Source of the DNA: Ephydatia muelleri
Lineage: Eukaryota > Porifera > Demospongiae > Spongillida > Spongillidae
NCBI GenBank assembly: GCA_013339895.1
Contig: JABACO010000019.1
Coordinates: forward strand, 7,354,466-7,418,465
Length of the DNA: 64,000 nt
Reading direction: 5' to 3'
Shown: positions 10,777 to 23,739 of the stretch, one piece after another
Position numbering within the stretch: the stretch's first letter is position 1
Layout of the letters: the number at the start of each line of letters is the position of its first letter
The notes under the pieces: model-generated
Databases searched by the model: none
What the model was told of the DNA's origin: nothing
What the model saw: the letters and a program-made list of their open reading frames with translations, nothing else
Position numbers and translations under genes: made by a program

Positions 10777-11855
10777 ATGGCTCCCTGCACTAAGGTTAAA
10801 TCGGTGCTGCGTTCTTGCCTGTTGGATTGCAGCTGCGCTCGCTGGGGCTGCTGGCATTACTGGCGCAGCTGGTTCAAACCCCTCGTTGGCCTCATCTACC
10901 TCGTCATCGTGGTGCTGGTGATGCCGCTGCTCGTCTGGAAGCTATACCGCCTCGAAACCACCCCGCACTTCAAGGCGTGGTTTGTGGCGGGCGTGTTTGT
11001 CCTCCTGACCCTACCTGTGTTCCTCTATGGCCTCGTGCTCCACCTACTCAACTACACACAGCCACACCTACAGCATTACATTATCAGGTATCAGTAATCT
11101 ACAGTTTGCTGGTTCTTTCTGCATAAGAGTTATATCTTATGATGGCATTTATGTGTGTTGCAAAGTCATTTTTTGTGTTCTCATCTTTTGTATTTCTCTC
11201 TCTCACTCCACTCTACATATCTTTCGTCTGTCGTCACTTTCTGTGTTTTTTGTTTCTTCTGTTTCTCACACAATCGTTCGTCTGTCTTTTTCAGAATCAT
11301 CTTCATTGTGCCCATATACTCCATTGATAGTGTAAGTGAGAAGTGGTTTCATGTACATGTAAAGGCCTTTCTCATTCACTGAATGTAATCCATGTAGTTA
11401 TCGAATTTGCACACACGCAGATGTTGCGCGTTATTTCTGCGTTGTCTCACAGTGATATGCGTCTGTGGTTATCCAAATCACTTAACCATGTGCAGTTGCA
11501 CACCTGCACCTCATAGCCCCCATCTCTTAAGCCTTCCGTTGTACTTTGCTCCAGTTCCTTGGCCTCTTGTACCCTCCCTCGGCGATCTATTGGACCACGA
11601 TTAGGAACTGCTACGAGTCATTCGTGCTCTACAGCTTTCTCCGATACCTTCTCAATTTCCTTGAACACAGCTATGCACCACTGGATGACACTCTCAATGC
11701 CAGGCCTGCCTTCAATCCAGGAGCTCCCTGCTGCTGCATGCCCTCGTGCCCAAAGGGAAGGTGTGTTTGCGCATGAAAAGGCTTGTTCTGTGTGTGTATT
11801 TGTAGTTGTGCGTGTGTGTGTGTGTCTGTGTGTGTGCGCATACGTGTGTGCATGC

Positions 11856-11886
<31 letters not shown>

Positions 11887-12506
11887 TGTGTGTGTGCATG
11901 TGTGTGTGTGAGTGCATAGAGGTATGAAAGGTGTGCAAGGCTTGAAATGCTGTTTTGCTCATGGATCTATGGTGATGTGCATGTAATTGGGATTGGGATG
12001 GCATTTTGTTTATTTTCAAGGTTCTGTCCATTCAATTTCATGGTTACATAATGTATTAATAAATCAAACCAAAAATCAAGATGTCCTCAAATGACCAACA
12101 AAAGATATATTCGATGATGTTGCTTGCTTATTTTCTCATTCTGCTGGAAAACTGTGTTTAATTTCAGATTCTGCATGTTTGTGTATTTGCATAAAGATAG
12201 CTGATGTGATTATGGCTGATGTGATTATGGCTGATGTGATTATGGCTGATGTGATTATGGCTGATGTGATTTTGTTGCAGACCATTCATTAAGCGCTGCA
12301 TGGTGGGCGTACTGCAGTACACCATCATCAAGGTTGTTCTAACACTGCTGGCACTGTGAGTACTCTTCAAAGAGAAGGGGTCTTGTGTGTTAATGTTTAA
12401 TTCCTTCTTCTGCACAAATATTCTCTTTCTTTCTCTCTCTCTCTCTCTCACACACACACATTCACACACAATTACACACATATTACATACACACATACTG
12501 TACATA

Positions 12507-12546
<40 letters not shown>

Positions 12547-15500
12547 TACTGCTCCTGGGTCCATTGTACAGGATAACTCAACTTGCTGGAGTGTATCAGG
12601 ACGGAACTTTTAAGTTCAACAATCCATTCCTGTACTTCACCATAATTGAAACTGTGTCGCAGATTGTAAGCACATGACAAGATCATATCCTCTTCTGTTC
12701 TATTTGTTGCCTGGGTTTGTAGCAGCCCGCTTGAATTTAACTCTGCAATCTCTTTTCTCCTCTTCCACACACACACACACACACACACACCATGAAGGTA
12801 GCTATCATTCATTTGCTATACTTCTTCAAGGGCACCTATGATCTACTTAAACCACTCCAGCCCATTGCGAAGTTTGCTTCTATCAAAGCTATAGTCTTTC
12901 TTCTCTTTTGGTAGGCTGGGTTCTGCACAGGAAGAGGGAGAAAAAAAAAGTGGAGTGGTAATAAGATGAAGGGGACTGCATGGAGTGGGTATATCCCTCC
13001 CATCCTGCATGGAGTGGGTATATCCCTCCCATCCTGCATGGAGTGGGTGTATCCCTCCCATCCTGCATGGGGTGGGTGTATCCCTCCCATCCTGCATGGG
13101 GTGGGTATATCCCTCCCATCCTGCATGGGGTGGGTGTATCCCTCCCATCCTGCATGAGGTGGGTATATCCCTCCCATCCTGCATGGGGTGGGTGTATCTC
13201 TCCCATCCTGCATGGGGTGGGTATATCCCTCCCATCCTGCATGGGGTGGGTGTATCTCTCCCATCCTGCATGAGGTGGGTGTATCCCTCCCATCCTGCAT
13301 GGAGTGGGTGTATCCCTCCCATCCTGCATGAGGTGGGTATATCCCTCCCATCCTGCATGGGGTGGGTGTATCCCTCCCATCCTGCATGGGGTGGGTGTAT
13401 CCCTCCCATCCTGCATGGGGTGGGTATATCCCTCCCATCCTGCATGGGGTGGGTGTATCCCTCCCATCCTGCATGGGGTGGGTGTATCCCTCCCATCCTG
13501 CGTGGGGTGGGTATATCCCTCCCATCCTGCATGGGGTGGGTATATCCCTCCCATCCTGCATGAGGTGGGTGTATCCCTCCCATCCTGCGTGGGGTGGGTA
13601 TATCCCTCCCATCCTGCATGGGGTGGGTATATCCCTCCCATCCTGCATGGGGTGGGTGTATCCCTCCCATCCTGCGTGGGGTGGGTATATCCCTCCCATC
13701 CTGCATGGGGTGGGTATATCCCTCCCATCCTGCATGGGGTGGGTATATCCCTCCCATCCTGCATGGGGTGGGTGTATCCCTCCCATCCTGCGTGGGGTGG
13801 GTATATCCCTCCCATCCTGCATGGGGTGGGTATATCCCTCCCATCCTGCGTGGGGTGGGTATATCCCTCCCATCCTGCATGAGGTGGGTGTATCCCTCCC
13901 ATCCTGCATGGGGTGGGTATATCCCTCCCATCCTGCATGAGGTGGGTGTATCCCTCCCATCCTGCATGGGGTGGGTATATCCCTCCCATCCTGCATGAGG
14001 TGGGTATATCCCTCCCATCCTGCATGGGGTGGGTATATCCCTCCCATCCTGCATGAGGTGGGTGTATCCCTCCCATCCTGCATGGGGTGGGTATATCCCT
14101 CCCATCCTGCATGGGGTGGGTATATCCCTCTCATCTGGCTAGGGGGTAAGAGGGAGCACTGTAAACTCCCTCATCGAAGCTTTTGCAATTTTGATGGCTA
14201 TACACTACCAAAGCCACTAAAATTTTAATAGACCCTATTTATTAATGGAGGGCCTGGGGCTATGCTATTTATTAATGGAGCTGGGGCTATGCTATTTATT
14301 AATGGAGGACCTGGGGCTATGCTAATTATTAATGGAAGCCTGGGCCCAGCCATCAGCATTACACTGTAATCTGTAATCATATTAAGTGCAATGCTATGGA
14401 TTGTAAATATGAGGCAATTTGATCGCAGTATTACAGGTACAGAATAATGAATTCAGATGACTGCATGCAAAGTCACAAGTAACTAAACACATGAACATAA
14501 CAACATTTTTAGCTTTTCAACTTTTCAAATAGTAAAAGATTGAAGGAATGTAGCTAACCTTTACAAATATTTAAAACAAAAGTATTACAACTTTTTAAAG
14601 GATGTGTGTGCCTTTATAATCTAATTTAACTTGTGGTTATTACTTTTGGTTATTGCTTGTGGTTATCGGTATATCATTTTAAATCATTTAGGAATTTTTA
14701 TTTGTTAATTTATAATCTAATTTCATTTTGGATCATTTGGGAAATTTTTTTTTTGTTTTTTTTTTTTTTTTTGTTCAACTACACCAATCTGCCTCCCCCC
14801 TGTATGGAAGTGTCATGTCATGCTAGATATCAAATAAAATAATTCGTTGTCTTTTTTTTATAGATACAGTGTTAACTTTTTATCTCCTTTGCTGCAGGCA
14901 GGCTGTGATCATTGGTATCCTCAAGGCAACGGGTGTGCTCAAGCAAGGCGTGTGGCAGAACTATGACGTTGATGATGTGGCACAAGGGCTGCAGGTAAGA
15001 GCATGCCATGATGAGGGCATGGGGACATGGCTGATGCCATGATGAGGGCATGGGGACAAGCCTGATGCCATGATGAGGGCATGGGGACAAGGCTGATGCC
15101 ATGATGAGGGCATGGGGACAAGGCTGATGCCATGATGAGGGCATGGGGACAAGGCTGATGCCATGATGAGGGCATGGGGACATGGCTGATGCCATGATGA
15201 GGACATGGGGACAAGCCTGATGCCATGATGAGGGCATGGGGACATGGCTGATGCCATGATGAGAACATGGGGACATGGCTGATGCCATGATGAGGGCATG
15301 GGGACATGGCTGATGCCATGATGAGGGCATGGGGACATGGCTGATGCCATGATGAGGGCATGGGGACAAGCCTGATGCCATGATAAGGGCATGGGGACAA
15401 GGCTGATGCATGGCAATGTGTGAGCAGTGCTAACCAAAAGCAGATTAACTGACTTCTGACAGTCTGACACTGTGTTCTAATGTTACGTTCTTTGTATACT

Positions 15501-16105
15501 ATGTTCACGAGCAACACCATATATGTTACATTTGAGAAGGGCACTGTATATGTTATGTTTGAGAAGGGAATTGTATATGTTACGTTTGAGAATGGCACCG
15601 TAATATGTTATGTTCATGAACAGCAAGTGAACATCACAGTATAAGTTACGTTTATTCTAAAGCATGTTAGTGAACTGCACTCAGTTACGTTCCACCCACC
15701 ACTGTCCACCAATAGGATTTTGTTGTCTGCATTGAGATGCTGCTCTTTGCCATCGCCCACCTCTTCATCTTCTCACATCGTCCTTTCGTTGACCCAGCGG
15801 CAGCACAAGTGCCATGCATCACGTCTTGTCTGCGCATGCTGGACGTCAGGGACGTGTACAGTGATGTCAAGCACCACTTTGTGGATCCCATTCCAATCCC
15901 AAACCTCATCCGACTCCGAAAGCGGGAAGTGAATGGGGAGTGTGCCGACGAAGGAGAGTCCCAAGCAAGTGAATTGCCTGTAGCGGATGCAGGTGTGGGA
16001 GAGCAAGTGTGCCTCCTTGGTACTGACCAGACACGCATTCGTGGTAGCGAGCAAGTTACAGAACAAGAGATTATTAAACAGGAGACAGGTGGTGTAAAGG
16101 TCTAG
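10777..16105 (+). CDS. TMEM184C: TMEM184-family multi-pass membrane protein (TMEM184C-like)
   Basis: Eight exons, all GT-AG with continuous phase: 10777-11087, 11295-11331, 11555-11760, 12281-12355, 12572-12665, 12798-12910, 14898-14994 and 15716-16105. They encode about 440 residues, the usual size. Diagnostic stretches include WFVAGVFVLLTLPVFLYG, NYTQPHLQHYIIR then IIFIVPIYSID, RNCYESFVLYSF, a CCCMPSCPKGR loop, VGVLQYTIIKVV, LKPLQPIAKFASIKAIVFL, WQAVIIGILKATGVL and DFVVCIEMLLFAIAH. These give about seven hydrophobic spans and an acidic cytosolic tail. The family (DUF300, related to organic solute transporter alpha) lacks a settled molecular role. The start at 10777 is preferred over an in-frame ATG at 10705 because homology begins after it. 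The introns hold several minisatellites. Confidence 0.92.
11806..11915 (+). repeat. Interrupted (GT)n microsatellite
   Basis: GT-rich tract in TMEM184C intron 3, upstream of exon 4. CA-rich tracts lie in the next introns at 12430-12545 and 12768-12791. Confidence 0.85.
12186..12276 (+). repeat. 15-bp minisatellite running into a splice acceptor
   Basis: About five copies of GCTGATGTGATTATG end directly in ATTTTGTTGCAG, the acceptor of TMEM184C exon 4 (12281). Confidence 0.85.
12430..12545 (+). repeat. (CT)n/(CA)n microsatellite
   Basis: A pyrimidine run followed by interrupted CA repeats in TMEM184C intron 4. Confidence 0.85.
12970..14135 (+). repeat. 29-bp minisatellite, about 40 copies
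   Basis: Tandem units near GGTGGGTATATCCCTCCCAT followed by CCTGCATGG fill most of TMEM184C intron 6 (12911-14897). Copies vary at a few positions (TATA/TGTA, ATGGGG/ATGAGG/GTGGGG). 29 is not a multiple of 3, so the long reading frames through it are artefacts of the repeat. Confidence 0.95.
14233..14338 (+). repeat. Short tandem repeat, about four copies
   Basis: Copies of TATTTATTAATGGAGGACCT GGGGCTATGC with small deletions lie in the same intron, after the 29-bp array. Confidence 0.8.
15001..15412 (+). repeat. 31-bp minisatellite beginning seven bases after a splice donor
   Basis: About 13 copies of a unit containing GCCATGATGAGGGCATGGGG plus ACAAGGCTGAT start immediately after the exon 7 donor (14995) of TMEM184C. 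Confidence 0.9.
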
Positions 16106-16985
16106 CTATGGCTGCCAATTTTTGTTATTAAACAGAAGATGAACTGAAAGTCAATATTGTATTGTAATATGTTTGTATTGTATGAAAGCCTGATCATTTG
16201 TAGTACAGAAAGCACATATATTAGCATGCTAAAATGTAATCCCCTAGAAAACTATTTTGACCTCATTTTCTCTTCACAAAAGCACCTACTAAGCCTGGTC
16301 CTTTTGGCGAGGTCAGAAGGGCACATGTGCCAGGGCAGGTCACGTGTAAAAGGATACAGTACAGCAGTGTGGTACAGAGCCATGTTATACACTGCTAATT
16401 AAATGTTGTACGCGGTGTTTAACAACCCTTGTTGCATAGTGGGTTGCATCTGCATCCTGCCATTTGATCTATCTGTGCCAGATGGCTCTAGGCATCTATG
16501 TGTGCTGTCAATGAGGAGCTGAGGACCACGAGGTGGTCACATAGATGGCATGCGTGTGGCTTACAAATTGGTATGCCAAGGTAAGACCAACTGCAGTTTC
16601 GTCATCTAAATACAGGGCAAGAGAGGGCATTGAGCCAGCTTCCTTGCAGGAGGCAGCAGGTAGGCAATCCTGAGACACACTCCTCAAGGAAGGGTCATTG
16701 GATTAAAGCATTTGTAGGATTTGAGCTGATGCAAAGTGAGGAGGCAGGATATGGTGGGTGAGGTCACAAGAGCTTGTAGCTGGTGCCATGTTCACAGAAG
16801 GGTCCACATCAACAGCACTTCTGAAACCATTGGGTCCACCAATTTGATGCCTGTCTCCAAGAAACGTCTTCGGTATTGAAAAGATTGTCCCTACAATGCA
16901 TTGCAACTTCATCATCAAAGGCGTTGTGCCCAGCTGTGAGAAAAACCTGGAGAAGACCAAAGAACATGCACTAGCTTTGGGATGG
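16106..16985. other. Intergenic, nothing recognised
   Basis: Downstream of TMEM184C (ATTAAA near 16128 may serve as its poly(A) signal). No supported gene. Confidence 0.4.
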
Positions 16986-16989
16986 CAAA

Positions 16990-17300
16990 AGAGTAGAGCA
17001 GGCACAGTAGAGCTGGCACAGTAGAGCTGGCACAGTAGAGCAGGCACAGTAGAGCAGGCACAGTAGAGCAGGCACAGTAGAGCAGGCACAGTAGAGCTGG
17101 CACAGTAGAGCTGGCACAGTAGAGCTGGCACAGTAGAGCTGGCACAGTAGAGCAGGCACAGTAGAGCAGGCACAGTAGAGCTGGCACAGTAGAGCTGGCA
17201 CAGTAGAGCTGGCACAGTAGAGCTGGCACAGTAGAGCTGGCACAGTAGAGCAGGCACAGTAGAGCAGGCACAGTAGAGCTGGCACAGTAGAGCTGGCACA
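16990..17300 (+). repeat. 14-bp minisatellite, about 22 copies
   Basis: Units alternate between AGCAGGCACAGTAG and AGCTGGCACAGTAG. They lie downstream of the minus-strand START-domain gene, possibly in its 3' UTR. Confidence 0.9.
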
Positions 17301-17658
17301 GGACTGCATCATGTGACAAAAGCTGCTGAAATCTGACACTCATTCATTTCAGACGGCTGACTTTTTCATCAATGATGGCAGAAACGGAAGCCACATCGCC
17401 CAAAGAAGGGGAGTCTAGGAGAACGCTATAGGCCACACTGCAATATTTACTGATCAATGTATACAACACACACATTGATTATTATCATGGGTTCCCATGC
17501 AATAACTTCTTTTATCAGGCAACAACACAACACATACAACAGTACTCGTAGAGCAAGCATAGCCATCACAGAACACAAACAAAAACATTGAAAGGAACAC
17601 AAAAGTTATGGCACATTGCACAAACAACTACAATCACCTGACACAGACAAACACTTAG

Positions 17659-20600
17659 CTAATGGCAGCAGTCATCGTGCGTGTATCTGGTGAACTCTAC
17701 CATTGGCAGTGCATCTTCGTAGGGCACTGTGGAGTCACGATATGGCACTACGATGGAGCCATCACCAGCACCCGGTGGTGATGATGTGTAGGAGGAAGCA
17801 TTCTTGCCTCTCTGCGGCTTAACAAGTCGTTGTCTCAACTTGTGTATCTGACGAACCTGGGCCTTCATGGCCCTCTGAACCACCATAGCAGGAATGGTTC
17901 CAGTGTCAACCTGTGACCACGAGCAAGCGTGTATTGTTATACGTGTGTGTGTAAATACCGAGTGTGTGTGTAAATACCGAGTGTGTGAGCATTGCATGAG
18001 CACACACACATTATCAGTAATCTATTGCATGAGCACACACACATTATCAGTAATCTATTGCATGAGCACACACACATTATCAGTAATCTATTGCATGAGC
18101 ACACACACATTATCAGTAATCTAATTGCATGAGCACACACACATTATCAGTAATCTATTGCATGAGCACACACACATTATCAGTAATCTATTGCATGAGC
18201 ACACACACATTATCAGTAATCTAATTGCATGAGCACACACACATTATCAGTAATCTATTGCATGAGCACACACACATTATCAGTATTGCACAAGGATACC
18301 ACACTAGAATTTAAGTGAGTTTGCAAAAATTGCTTATAGATCCAGCCCAGGTTACCCCCCCTCCCCCCCTCACCTCACCTCACCAAGCGGGCCCTGTAAG
18401 GTAACGAATGTCATTATTATTGCTCTGAATGTATATCTGCAATTTGGTTTCTGAGCCCCTCCCCAGTTCAAACTTTCTGGATCCACCCCTAAAAGCAAGC
18501 ATGCATTTGGTAGTGCAGAGCAGGACATGCTATAAAAGTAAAACCATATGGAGATGGAATATAGGTGCAGTTACACATTCAATTAGTACAAGCTCCATAT
18601 CATCCTAAACCACACTCCAGGATGTAAATTGCAGGTCAGTCCTCTACAGCAAGACTGTACCTGCTTTTAAGCCTGCCTGTGCCTGCCTTACCGTAGCAAA
18701 GCATGAAATCAAATGATGTTTATGCTAGGAACAATCAAAATCTAAATTCACCACAAGATTTTTCTGTTTCACCTGTCAAATGAACACAAGAACGATGATT
18801 GATTAAATCTCCAGACATTTTTGTGATTCAGATTCTACACTAAGAACCCTGTCGTGCCAGAAATGGCTGATAGTTGAAAGACGAGACCAAATCTCGTCTC
18901 AACCAATACAAGAGAGTCAGCATACACACACATCAATGAGTTACATCATAGCTGTGTTACAGACTCACATGCATGACGTAGCTGGCCAATGTCCTAGATT
19001 GGTCTCCGTTGTAAGGTTCTAGAAGCCATCCAGACCCTTTAAAGATCTGTTGGGAAGAATTTGGTATGTCCTCTTAGGGACTCGCAACACATGACAAAAA
19101 GAAAATGCACACTGCATGTGAAGAGATGCGTGTCACCATGATGATAAGCCACGGAGGGCATCTGGCAATAACCTGACCCCTCTTGTACAACGAGGATCTG
19201 TAGGTTCGCACAATCTCCCCCATCCCTTCGCAATCCACACAACCCTTCAAAGATCTGTGTTGTCTTGTTTTGCACAGCTACAGTCCATAGACTTGTTATA
19301 TCTTTAATGGTGAATAAATACTTTGAATAGGTAGAGCTATTTATGTGTATCAAAGACAGGAGGCTTTCAAGGCACTATACCATGGTAGCATCAAACAGTG
19401 CATGCAGATAATATTCTCCAAGCCCTACATAGTAAATAGTACCATCAAAGCATGGTTCAGCAAAAGATGCAAGTAGAATTAATGCTCATTCCAAAAAGGA
19501 AAAACTGTTCTCCCAATTACGATGTGCATAAACAACCAATGCATTACAACGTAAACATGTACATGTACATCCATTACATATACTGCCCACTGCTGCACAC
19601 ATGCACATAGCCACATCTTCGTAACACACCCGTAACAGGCATGTACGCACCTACGCATACCTTCATTCGTGGCACTTCCTGGATTTGAGGACACTCGGCA
19701 CACTCCACAGACATGACAGTCACAAGAAATTTTCCATCCTCCTGCGACACATAAGATCAACGCATAGAGGAACACTTCACAGTAGTATGTCATTACCATA
19801 AATACTTTCCTGCAATAATAGCACAGATCACCAGTGCCCTGGAAGAACAAGAATTTCTGTTGCAGCAATAGATAGCCTACCCATGGAGCATAAATGGAAA
19901 TGTGTGCGGATTGAGTGAGAATTGTAATAAAACGCATAGATATTAAAATTAATGTATACAGGTGAAATTAATAATATGCCGTAAAAATGAAATTGGTAAG
20001 TCTTCGTTTTATCTCCCTTCCTTCCTCCCTCCTTCCCTCTCTCTCCCTCCTCCCTCCGTTCTCTCTCCCTCTCATCCCTCCCTTCCTCTCTCCTTCCTCT
20101 CCTTCCTCCCTCCCACTCTCCCTCCCTCCCTCCCTTCTCCTCTCTCCCCTCCCTTCCTCTCTCCTTCCTCCCTCCCACTCTCCCTCCCTCCCTTCTCCCT
20201 CTCTCCCTCCCCTCCATTCCTCTCAAGCTCAGCATCACAGGCTGCTAAACCTTCAGTTTCATTGATACGCAACGCCGATACCTCCAATGCTAAGTTGCAG
20301 AAAGCGCTCAATGCTCTTTGTAATATCACACTAACTGATTAGAAGATAGGTTCATTTGTACACAAACAATCAACACAGAGCCAGACATGACAACTCAGGG
20401 ACATGCCACACATGCAGTTGTCAAAAGTCAATCCTTAACTTTATTTATTTATTTAATAGTGTAGTATCCTAGTGAAGTATCCTAGTGTAGTATCCTAGTG
20501 AAGTATCCTAGTGTAGTATCCTAGTGTACTCCTCTGCAAAACTAAGGAAGCACTACTCTCCGGTATCACCATATATCCATTTAGCACATGTGGCAAAATG

Positions 20601-22346
20601 TTTAGACACTTATTTCAAAATGTACTGAGGTTGATTAAAACGATTTAAAAAAAAACAGCTGAACCACTATGATTCATAGGCTTTTATAGGATCTTGATCA
20701 CATGACCCAAATGCTCCATAACTAGAAACAAAATCACATGACCAATTATTTCCTCCAATGGGGTTATTACTCAACTGTACCATCCATACCCATGTTGAAT
20801 TGTTTAATCCGTAAATTCTCAATTCCTTGTTAATTGATTACTGTAATGTAGTCACCCAGGCCACAGTCAGATGGACACACATTCTCACCTATAAGGTCTT
20901 TCTTCGTTTTGGTGTTCAGAATAGGTCGAACATACTTTGCACACTAAAAAAGGGGGCACAATTATGTAATGATGCATAACAACAACCAGGATGCACTAAA
21001 TTGGAACTATCTTCCCAAATGGGTAGCACCCTTCATAACTGCACCGCAACCTAAACTACTACTGAATGGACCAATCCTAAGAGGGTATAAATAGTGTGGC
21101 AGAAAGCACCTTTAAGAAAACATGGTGACAGATGTGTGAGACAGCAAACTGCTGGAAGTGTGGTGGCAGGAGCTTACAAGTACGTGCTTGCTGTCAATGA
21201 ACAGTCCATACTGAGTGTTAAGGAACTCAGCCACCTCGACTACGGGAACATCAATCACACCACGTCCCATGAAGCTGCAGTGGATGGAGCGATGTGTTTG
21301 GGCGGGGGTTGCTCATGATGCTACCATTTATGACACGAAAAAAAAAAACGGGCCACCTGGCATGTGTGCTTGTGTAATATGGTAACACTGTGATGAATGT
21401 ATCACATGCGTTATGAACATCTTATGTCCCATGGATGCATTGGCAGACTCATTTATCAGCTGCATAAACATTTTGGCCTTTGTTACCCATAACTTGCATT
21501 CAACAAGAGAAATGGAGCATAATGTAATTTTATTAGGGGGCAAACCATCTGTCTACATGCAAATGTGTTACTGTTACAACAACACTGAGCATAACAGGTC
21601 AAGCAAGATGAGTCAAGTTCAGTTAATGTCTGATAAACATGGCGAACAGGCAGGTTGCGTCTAGTTTTAACAAATTCTTATCTACTGGTGGCTCATGTCA
21701 TGCAGGCAGACATAATACACACACATACCTCCACATCACGTACATGCATGTGTGCACGTGCCTTGCATGGTGACATAACGTATACATGCACACAGCACAT
21801 TGGATTGCACTGTGGCGTAAGGACCATTTCGCTGGCTTACCAACAAAGAGATGCATCTTCTTTCTTCTTGGTGAAAACTGATATGTTATTCTCTTCGTAA
21901 CCATAGCTAAAATAAATGTTATTAAATACAGCTACATGAAGTCACCATATTTCATTTTAGCCCCTGAATGCCAACACTAAATATTGATGTCACACATACA
22001 CATTGTAAAACACGATTGAACACCCGTCCATTAACAGTTTGCAAAAGCAAATGTTATATTTGAAAGGGGGAGGAGATTTGAAAGGGGGAGGAGATTTCAG
22101 AGTGCTCTTACCGCCAATCTGTCAGTATGTCTCCTCTGCCCTTTTTGCCGGCATGTTTGCTATCAAGGTACGATACTTCCAAAACCTATAAATGGTGTTC
22201 CTTAAGATAAATGACAACTGGGCACAGTTGCGTACACCTACTTCTCCAAGGACAGCTGCAGTTAGTGTGTTGCCAAGTGTGTTCCAGTCAATTTTCCCAT
22301 CTTGGGCTGCAGACACAGAGTATGATGCACCATTCATAGATACCAT
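17659..22346 (-). CDS. START-domain lipid-transfer protein
   Basis: Nine minus-strand exons keep frame, all GT-AG: 22242-22346, 22112-22185, 21841-21906, 21178-21274, 20889-20943, then a gap, 19797-19838, 19661-19741, 18969-19046 and 17659-17910. Motifs follow the START fold in order: ENNISVFTKK (DGVxVY-type strand), GRGVIDVPVVEVAEFL (helix after the first strands), DLCYYCRKVFMEDGKFLV and VMSVE (the RDF...SVEH block), then GSGWLLEPYNGD (GWLIEP block). The last exon gives VDTGTIPAMVVQRAMKAQVR, the C-terminal lid helix, followed by a 60-residue tail. START domains bind a single lipid or sterol in a hydrophobic cavity. Phases show at least one exon missing between 20889 and 19838; a piece at 20236-20289 (ALEVSALRINETEG) is a candidate. 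The start ATG at 22346 is tentative because no acceptor precedes it. The STARD subfamily is not determined. Confidence 0.75.
17998..18285 (+). repeat. 32/33-bp minisatellite, about nine copies
   Basis: Units of TTGCATGAGCACACACACAT TATCAGTAATCTA lie about 90 bp upstream of the last START-gene exon, in the intron. Confidence 0.9.
20010..20225 (+). repeat. Polypyrimidine (CTCCCTTC)n tract
   Basis: A long CT-only stretch on the plus strand, purine-only on the transcribed minus strand, inside a START-gene intron. Confidence 0.9.
20455..20530 (+). repeat. Short TAGTATCCTAGTGAAG tandem repeat
   Basis: About five copies of a 15-16 bp unit. Confidence 0.8.
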
Positions 22347-22366
22347 GATTACAAATCAAATGTGCA

Positions 22367-22368
<2 letters not shown>

Positions 22369-22446
<78 letters not shown>
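22369..22446 (+). repeat. (CA)39 microsatellite
   Basis: An uninterrupted CA run just 5' of the tentative START-gene first exon (minus strand). Confidence 0.95.
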
Positions 22447-22447
<1 letters not shown>

Positions 22448-22989
22448 TAGCACAGCATATTAGCAGTTTTATTGCACTTATGCACAGTAGTACTCTTGTG
22501 GTTCCCTTCTCCAATACCTTCATGCAGCAGGTCACATTTGGAGATATTTGGAGAAATAACCATTAACCCCTGTGCCTCTCTATAAATGCCACATGCATAG
22601 CCCAGCTGCTCTCTGCCACAAGGAAAAGCTTTGCACGATTCGAGTATCTGTACCATTTGTGTTCAGCGGAGTATGAACGGTGTATACAATTGTAGTTGGG
22701 ATTCAGCTTACATGGCTCACATGTGCATGCATGAAAATTGCCTGTCTTTGCGTTACTGAGTAAAAATAAATTATGCAGACAAAGTTTCATCCAATTGAAT
22801 TTGAACTTCCTTGCTGATAAAAATATTTACAAAATGAATGGCTCAATTTAAGAGGACAAATGTATCCTTTCAGGCACCATACTCCATACCAAGGCTGAAT
22901 GGCCTACAGAATGTACCTGCTCACAAATAACCACCAACTCTACATTTAGTCAACATACACATTGTAAGCACTGCCATGTGTACATTCAC

Positions 22990-23735
22990 GCACTTGTCAT
23001 GTGACCGAATGTGTGCACCCACACAATAGCCATGTGACCAATGTGTACACACTAGTCATGTGACCAATATGTACACACCAGTCATGTGACCAATATGTAC
23101 ACACCAGTCATGTGACGAATGTGTACACACCAGTCATGTGACCAATGTGTACACACTTGTCATGTGACCAATATGTACACACCAGTCATGTGACCAATGT
23201 GTACATACTAGTCATGTGACCAATATGGACACACCAGTCATGCGACCAATGTGTACACACTTGTCATGTGACCAATATGTACACACACCAGTCATGTGAC
23301 CAATGTGTACACACCAGTCATGTGACCAATATGTACACACTAGTCATGTGACCAATGTGTACGCACTTGTCATGTGACCGAATGTGTGCACCCACACAAT
23401 AGCCATGTGACCAATGTGTACACACTAGTCATGTGACCAATATGTACACACCAGTCATGTGACCAATGTGTACACACTAGTCATGTGACCAATATGTACA
23501 CACCAGTCATGTGACCAATGTGTACACACTAGTCATGTGACCAATATGTACACACTAGTCATGTAACCAATGTGTACACACTTGTCATGTGACCAATGTG
23601 TACACACTTGTCATGTGATCAATGTGTACACACTTGTCATGTGACCAATGTGTACACACTTGTCATGTGACCAATGTGTACACACTTGTCATGTGACCAA
23701 TGTGTACACACTTGTCATGTGATCAATGTGTATAC
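22990..23735 (+). repeat. 26-bp minisatellite of GTCATGTGAC palindromes
   Basis: About 28 copies of a unit close to CAGTCATGTGACCAATATGT ACACAC. Nearly every copy holds CATGTG, usually as GTCATGTGAC, a bHLH E-box/M-box-like palindrome. A variant block with GTGCACCCACACAATAGCC occurs near 23010 and again near 23382, showing a higher-order duplication of about 370 bp. The array is 0.65-1.4 kb upstream of the tentative START-gene start. Confidence 0.9.
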
Positions 23736-23739
23736 AAAC

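Noticed and set aside
10705-11097. Upstream in-frame ATG for TMEM184C at 10705
   Set aside because: The 24 extra residues have no family similarity. The ATG at 10777 fits the expected length.
12836-14134. Three long open frames of about 400 residues on the minus strand and several on the plus strand
   Set aside because: They run through a 29-bp minisatellite with no stops. The unit length is not a multiple of three, so all frames are open and repeat the same words. The region is intronic.
12970-14135. A regularly spaced repeat array that could resemble CRISPR
   Set aside because: Units are directly tandem without unique spacers, and the genome is eukaryotic. The same holds for the arrays at 15001, 22990, 30910 and 61550.
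16703-17343. Minus-strand frames rich in Cys-Ala-Leu-Tyr words
   Set aside because: They are mostly the 14-bp minisatellite read through. The remaining part has no recognised family or splice context.
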